Shown here piece by piece: positions 18,791 to 21,549 of a stretch of 21,549 bases of DNA. Made by a program: the position numbers and the translations under genes. Origin of the DNA: a virus. Numbering within the stretch: the first letter of the stretch is position 1; every line of letters starts with the position of its first letter. The stretch is taken from positions 1 to 21,549 of the IMG/VR virus record IMGVR_UViG_3300030328_003234; one strand, 5' to 3'. A model generated the notes under the pieces. The model made no database searches. It was given only the letters and a program-made list of their open reading frames with translations, and was not told the DNA's origin.

Positions 18791-20716
18791 TCACCACGGT
18801 GCTTCGTTCATATCTGTTTCTTCAAACCCATAATAGCTAGGTTCGTAATCATATTCCATACTAGCATAAGATGTCTTACTTATACGCCTTATAACTTTCA
18901 TTGGAAACCAACTAGCCATAACAATGTCACTTACAGTTTTATTTTTCTTTTGTCCTTTAGAAGCAAAATAAATTAATTGTTTTTTGTATTGGTCTATCTT
19001 AACTTGTGATTCAGGATTACCGTATGGTAAGACTATTTTGTTCTCTTCAAACAAACTAGCCATAGCTGTAACACCAAACTGTGGGTCCCATTTATTTTTA
19101 TAAGTTTCATGTCCTTCTAGTATTACACCGTTCATATTACAGAACTCTTTAATTCTTGTGTCCTGTCTAATAGCTTTTTGAAAGTTGTTCTCTTCTATAA
19201 CCCAATGATATAAATCATATCTCTGTTTCCATTCCTGTATAACTCTTAATGCTTGGTCTATACCTCCACCGTGTTGATTATCTATATCTACTAAAACCAT
19301 AGCAAAAGGGTCAAACGTAACTGCCCATAAAACTGCAGCTTGATAACCTGTAGCTGCCGGGTCAAGTCCTGCTACTAAATAAGAATTACTAGGAACTACA
19401 CCAATAGCTGCATCATACTTTTTACATGCCTCTATAGATTCAGGATTAAAAATTTGTAACCCACCTGCTATAGCTTTATTAAGATATACCATCTCATATC
19501 TCTGTAAACCACCTGTTGTCATAGAGTCTTGTCTTCTTGACTCTAACCATTTGAAAGTTCTAAATCCTGACCACAACATACAATCATAATGTTCTTCTAC
19601 ATTTGCTTCAGGTATTGAACAACTACTATCGTGTGCTTCTTCTACTATATTTTCCCATGCTTGATTATCAAGTAATGAACTATATAAATCTTCAGGATGC
19701 TGTCTAGAACCAATAACAACAATAGCTGTATGTTCCTCTTTACGTGAACCTAAAGTTGTTGTCCACCAATTCTTTGTATGTTCTCTAGCAGAAGGTTGTA
19801 CAGTAGAACTATGGTCCTCAATGTCATCTGCAATAATTAAGTCACAGTCTCTTGATAGAATTTTACCGCCTCTACCAATACCAACCATAGTTGGAGATTT
19901 AATTCCTGATACTGTTCTAGTAGCTACAGTAAAACCTGTTTGTGACCATGACTTACCTGTACGTGTAGCAGGTTTAAAAGTACCACCCGGTCCAACAAAA
20001 TCCTCTGCTAACTTTTCATTTGTCTCTAATTGGTCAAGTACAGATGCTACAGAGTTCTTAGCAATATCTTCGTTACCACCTACCCACATAATACGTATGT
20101 TAGGATTTTTACATATTTCCCAAATACAAAAGTGTATTAGTAGTTCTGTCTTGCCGTGTCTAGGAGGACTTAGTATTTGTAACTGCCCACCTTCTTTGAT
20201 AGCCTTAAGTATGTTTTTAATCCAATTTGTATGGAAAGGTGCTGTCTGAAATGGTACGCCCTTCTCTGTTAAGAAATAACGTTTACGAAACTTGGAAAAA
20301 GATTTTAATGATTTTTTTGCTTCTTCAGGTATTGACCATTCAGCCTGCTCCATCTCACGAGCCATATCCTCTTTATAAGCAGCAAACATTCGAGATACAT
20401 GAGCCACAGTACATTTCATGTCTTCTGATACTTCTGCCTGTTCAATGCGTTCTTCAGCTAAATCCCTTGCATAACCAAGCGATATAAATTTTTCATAGAG
20501 AGGTCCACGTCTTGGTGAGGTCCTACCTTCTTTATCTTTAGAGTAAGTAGGGGATTTATTAATTTCTTTTTTTTCTATTAAGTATTCTTTACCTTCTTCT
20601 TTAGCACGTTGTACACGCTTATCCCTATTCCATTTACATTGTTTAGAACAATATTTTCTTTGTCCTTTAGGTAGCTTATTATTACAGTCGGGTAGCTCAC
20701 ATACTATATTTGGCAT
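18791..20716 (-). CDS. terL: Terminase large subunit, 641 aa
   Basis: This is the ATPase and nuclease that drives DNA into the prohead. The Walker A motif is SPPRHGKT (183-190) and Walker B is CDLIIADDIED (291-301). The C-terminal RNase-H-like nuclease carries Asp452 (AGLDPAATG), acidic VIEENN (506-511) and Asp597 (VSDIVMASW). Residues 1-30 add a Cys4 set (C6, C11, C23, C27; CELPDC and YCSKQCKW) that resembles a small zinc finger, followed by a Lys/Arg-rich linker. This makes the protein longer than many terminases. The ATG at 20716 has no ribosome binding site; the preceding bases are TCTATAAT. The frame is open upstream only to a TAA near 20781, with no other usual start codon. A separate small terminase gene is not seen in the window. 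It heads the visible virion operon. Confidence 0.97.
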   Translation of the reverse strand: MPNIVCELPDCNNKLPKGQRKYCSKQCKWNRDKRVQRAKEEGKEYLIEKKEINKSPTYSKDKEGRTSPRRGPLYEKFISLGYARDLAEERIEQAEVSEDMKCTVAHVSRMFAAYKEDMAREMEQAEWSIPEEAKKSLKSFSKFRKRYFLTEKGVPFQTAPFHTNWIKNILKAIKEGGQLQILSPPRHGKTELLIHFCIWEICKNPNIRIMWVGGNEDIAKNSVASVLDQLETNEKLAEDFVGPGGTFKPATRTGKSWSQTGFTVATRTVSGIKSPTMVGIGRGGKILSRDCDLIIADDIEDHSSTVQPSAREHTKNWWTTTLGSRKEEHTAIVVIGSRQHPEDLYSSLLDNQAWENIVEEAHDSSCSIPEANVEEHYDCMLWSGFRTFKWLESRRQDSMTTGGLQRYEMVYLNKAIAGGLQIFNPESIEACKKYDAAIGVVPSNSYLVAGLDPAATGYQAAVLWAVTFDPFAMVLVDIDNQHGGGIDQALRVIQEWKQRYDLYHWVIEENNFQKAIRQDTRIKEFCNMNGVILEGHETYKNKWDPQFGVTAMASLFEENKIVLPYGNPESQVKIDQYKKQLIYFASKGQKKNKTVSDIVMASWFPMKVIRRISKTSYASMEYDYEPSYYGFEETDMNEAPW

Positions 20717-20748
20717 ATTATAGAAATATACTACAACATATTGTGTAT

Positions 20749-20784
20749 TTATGCTATAGTTATAGCAGGATATTTCTTATTCAT
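20749..20784 (-). CDS. Putative 11-residue leader peptide before terL
   Basis: The ORF encodes MNKKYPAITIA and stops 32 bases before the terL ATG. It has the best ribosome binding site of the region (AAAGGAGG, 20791-20798 read on the minus strand) with a 6-base spacer to its ATG, whereas terL itself has none. Ribosomes recruited here may reinitiate at terL, or the peptide may be regulatory. It lies in a different frame from terL. An alternative is that a single-base error or a frameshift makes this the true terL start, adding about 20 residues. Function unknown. Confidence 0.45.
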   Translation of the reverse strand: MNKKYPAITIA

Positions 20785-20793
20785 GGTTATCCT

Positions 20794-20807
20794 CCTTTCG
20801 GCAAAGG
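20794..20807 (-). promoter_or_regulatory. Small hairpin overlapping the leader ribosome binding site
   Basis: Read on the minus strand, CCTTTGCCGAAAGG folds as a 5-bp stem with a 4-base loop, and its 3' arm is the start of the AAAGGAGG ribosome binding site. Pairing would partly mask that site. It abuts the larger 7-bp hairpin at 20808-20825, so the two could stack. Whether this regulates translation or only protects the mRNA is unknown. Confidence 0.4.
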
Positions 20808-20832
20808 GTCTCACGCAAGTGAGACTTTTTGC
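20801..20832 (+). terminator. Intrinsic terminator hairpin, plus strand
   Basis: GTCTCAC-GCAA-GTGAGAC (20808-20825) is a perfect 7-bp stem with a GNRA tetraloop followed by TTTTT. The stem can extend through two G-U pairs and GCAAA/TTTGC to 14 bp, and those G-U pairs form only in plus-strand RNA. This is a textbook Rho-independent terminator for plus-strand transcripts. On the minus strand the hairpin is followed by CCTTTGCC, a poor terminator. All genes to its left run on the minus strand, so it would end an antisense RNA over the terL start or block read-through to the right. Confidence 0.7.
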
Positions 20833-20880
20833 TTTATTCTGTAAGTATGCTAAGGTAAGTAGACAAATACTAATTATCAA
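20833..20880. other. AT-rich spacer, no gene
   Basis: A short AT-rich stretch between the terminator hairpin and the candidate structured RNA. It would have to hold the plus-strand promoter of that RNA, but no clear -35/-10 pair is seen. On the minus strand TTGATA (20875-20880) is -35-like but lacks a well-spaced -10. Confidence 0.4.
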
Positions 20881-21109
20881 GTAAAAGGAACAGGTAAAGG
20901 AGAGACCGGGACTCTAAAAGCTGAGGATACGTGGCAGTATAAACTAGAAAGGCAAACTCAGTACCCAAGACCTTTAAACAATAATTTTTCAAGCCGACCC
21001 CTCTCTATGCCCGCTCACGCCAAACACGAGAACACAGGACAAGGACTTTAGTTGTAGTTCCTTTTACTCTCTCTTTCTATTACTGCTGAAGTCCTTACCC
21101 TGTCTTTTT
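20881..21109 (+). ncRNA. Candidate structured RNA with pseudoknot-type pairing
   Basis: No ORF occupies this stretch, which looks richer in G and C than its surroundings. Helix 1 is a perfect 11-bp long-range pairing of 20881-20891 (GTAAAAGGAAC) with 21057-21067. Nested inside are AAAGG/CCTTT (20896-20900 with 20971-20975), GGGA/T-CCC with one bulged A (20908-20911 with 20962-20966), and CTGAG/CTCAG (20921-20925 with 20957-20961). Helix 2 pairs 21034-21048 (ACAGGACAAGGACTT) with 21089-21103, 13 of 15 positions matching. One arm of helix 1 lies in its loop, giving an H-type pseudoknot or a switch. Helix 2 is followed by CTTTTT, which favours the plus strand. I do not recognise the class. It could instead belong to the minus-strand terL leader, since most pairs also form there. 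Confidence 0.38.
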
Positions 21110-21303
21110 ATAAGAGAGATATTTACCAATAATATTCTAAGGTATAACGTTACATAAGAAGTCCCACCCCATGTTAAACCCCAACTTTACCTGCCCATGA
21201 TATACGTGCGGTGCAAGGCTTACAGGATTTGCGTATGTGTTGTTGTTATCTTATATTCGTTACATGTGTTGTGTTGTGCTGTGTGTATATGTCTTCGTTT
21301 GTT
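21110..21303. other. Non-coding low-complexity stretch, GT-rich on plus strand
   Basis: About 190 bases with no convincing gene. From ~21230 the plus strand is a run of TG/TTG words and the minus strand is AC-rich and purine-poor in structure, as seen in unstructured mRNA leaders. A plus-strand frame crosses it (21197-21454), but it encodes only Cys/Val/Leu low-complexity sequence. AACGTT at ~21146-21151 is a short palindrome. Confidence 0.5.
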
Positions 21304-21435
21304 CTATCCCCCCCCTTTGTTGATATTGTATGTCTTGTTATGTCTTATGTTTGTGTTCCCTAGTCGTGTATCGTTGCAAAGAGTATCCACCATTGATATT
21401 CCTAATCTTATAGTGTTGAATAGAACTTCGTTCAT
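21304..21435 (-). CDS. Doubtful small ORF, 43 aa, ending at a G8 run
   Basis: An ATG at 21435 opens 43 codons (starts MNEVLFNTIRLGISMVDTLC) ending in GGG GGG GGA TAG. The terminal G8 tract (plus-strand C8, 21308-21315) means that a one-base slip or sequencing error would extend the product by about 17-23 residues. There is no ribosome binding site. The ATG lies about 13 bases from the start expected for the promoter at 21455-21481, so it would be nearly leaderless. The composition is Asn/Thr/Arg-rich and matches no family. Probably chance; listed because it follows a good promoter. Confidence 0.18.
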   Translation of the reverse strand: MNEVLFNTIRLGISMVDTLCNDTRLGNTNIRHNKTYNINKGGG

Positions 21436-21445
21436 TGGATATATA
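21416..21445 (+). promoter_or_regulatory. Weak plus-strand promoter candidate
   Basis: TTGAAT (21416-21421), an 18-base spacer and TATATA (21440-21445) make a fair sigma70-type match on the plus strand. It would be divergent to, and face into, the stronger minus-strand promoter beside it. No plus-strand gene is visible before the window edge, and AT-rich DNA yields such matches by chance. Confidence 0.2.
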
Positions 21446-21549
21446 GTTGCGTGAATGATAGCATAATTTCTAACTTGTCAATCTCCTTAGGTTCCCCCCT
21501 AAAGGCACCCCCCAACTCAATATGACAACCCCATAAATCACGCTTTGAT
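21432..21549 (-). CDS. Doubtful 3' end of an upstream gene, 38 codons
   Basis: One minus-strand frame is open from the right window edge to a TGA at 21432, ending KLEIMLSFTQLYIQ. Its stop overlaps the ATG of the 43-codon ORF in an ATGA pattern like the junctions of the main operon. Against it: GGG and AGG codons and a high third-position GC unlike the real genes here, G-runs in the sequence, a second frame also open to the edge, and a good promoter lying inside it. Confidence 0.2.
   Translation of the reverse strand, partial: SKRDLWGCHIELGGAFRGEPKEIDKLEIMLSFTQLYIQ
21455..21481 (-). promoter_or_regulatory. Putative sigma70-type promoter for the terL operon
   Basis: On the minus strand TTGACA (21476-21481, a perfect -35) is followed after 15 bases by TATCAT (21455-21460) preceded by TGC, an extended -10. 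The short spacer is compensated by the TGn element. Transcription would start near 21448 and give terL a leader of roughly 660-730 bases crossing the candidate structured region. This is the best promoter seen in the window. Confidence 0.5.
21485..21505. repeat. Inverted repeat beside the promoter
   Basis: CCTTAGG (21485-21491) and CCTAAAGG (21498-21505) can pair with one bulged A around a C-rich 6-base loop. The repeat lies 3 bases from the -35 of the minus-strand promoter, so it could be an operator or the end of an upstream transcript. There is no T-run, so it is not a clear terminator. Confidence 0.3.

Noticed and set aside
18506-20487. Plus-strand open frames opposite portal and terL
   Set aside because: They mirror strongly coding minus-strand genes, lack ribosome binding sites and give low-complexity products; the same holds for those opposite the giant genes.
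20749-20784. Programmed -1 frameshift from the leader ORF into terL
   Set aside because: No good slippery heptamer is present; AAG AAA preceded by T would slip onto a stop. Leader peptide or reinitiation is simpler.
20921-20950. CTGAGGA followed by GAAA, like a hammerhead ribozyme core
   Set aside because: Stem II would be only 4 bp with a bulge, and no matching stem III strand ending in UH was found up- or downstream. The short motif is expected by chance.
21197-21454. 85-residue plus-strand frame rich in Cys, Val and Leu
   Set aside because: It is a by-product of GT-rich low-complexity DNA, has no ribosome binding site, and its product looks like random hydrophobic repeats.
20785-21549. 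tRNA, tmRNA, RNase P or attachment site in the gene-free region
   Set aside because: No T-loop GTTCRANYC-type sequence, CCA end, RNase P core motif or direct repeat core was seen.

Overview
This window reads as part of the virion-structure region of a tailed double-stranded DNA phage. It is low in GC (about one third by eye) and comes from an unidentified, probably uncultured bacterium's phage. The evidence is a clear large terminase (Walker A and B plus nuclease residues), a portal-type protein directly after it, a putative virion lysozyme-like protein and very large proteins of the internal-virion (ejection) type. No integrase, repressor, tRNA, CRISPR array or insertion sequence is visible, and nothing identifies the host. 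All convincing genes lie on the minus strand and are read from right to left.

Layout from right to left. 21549-20785 has no convincing gene. It holds a good sigma70-like minus-strand promoter (21455-21481), a GT-rich (minus strand: AC-rich) low-complexity stretch, a candidate structured RNA with nested helices and a pseudoknot-type pairing (20881-21109), and a textbook plus-strand terminator hairpin (20801-20832). Next to that hairpin, a strong ribosome binding site serves an 11-codon leader ORF (20749-20784). Then come the large terminase (18791-20716), portal (17059-18789), two small proteins of 68 and 138 residues, a 1721-residue protein, a 456-residue protein, a 246-residue lysozyme-like protein, a 2551-residue protein, a 436-residue protein and the first 74 codons of another gene running off the left edge.

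The genes from terL leftward are fused end to end: stop and start codons overlap (ATGA or TAATG) or sit 1 base apart at nearly every junction. This indicates one long polycistronic mRNA with coupled translation. Terminase and portal would package DNA. The 1721-, 456-, 246- and 2551-residue proteins look like an injected internal-virion set, with the 246-residue protein as a possible cell-wall hydrolase. This role is inferred from size, position and the lysozyme-like motif; I recognise no family for the two giants. No major capsid protein or protease was recognised, so the capsid gene is either beyond the left edge or too divergent to see.

The most striking whole-window signal is the apparent total absence of GATC. 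Asp codons switch to GAC whenever the next codon starts with C, which points to selection by a GATC-specific restriction system in the host.
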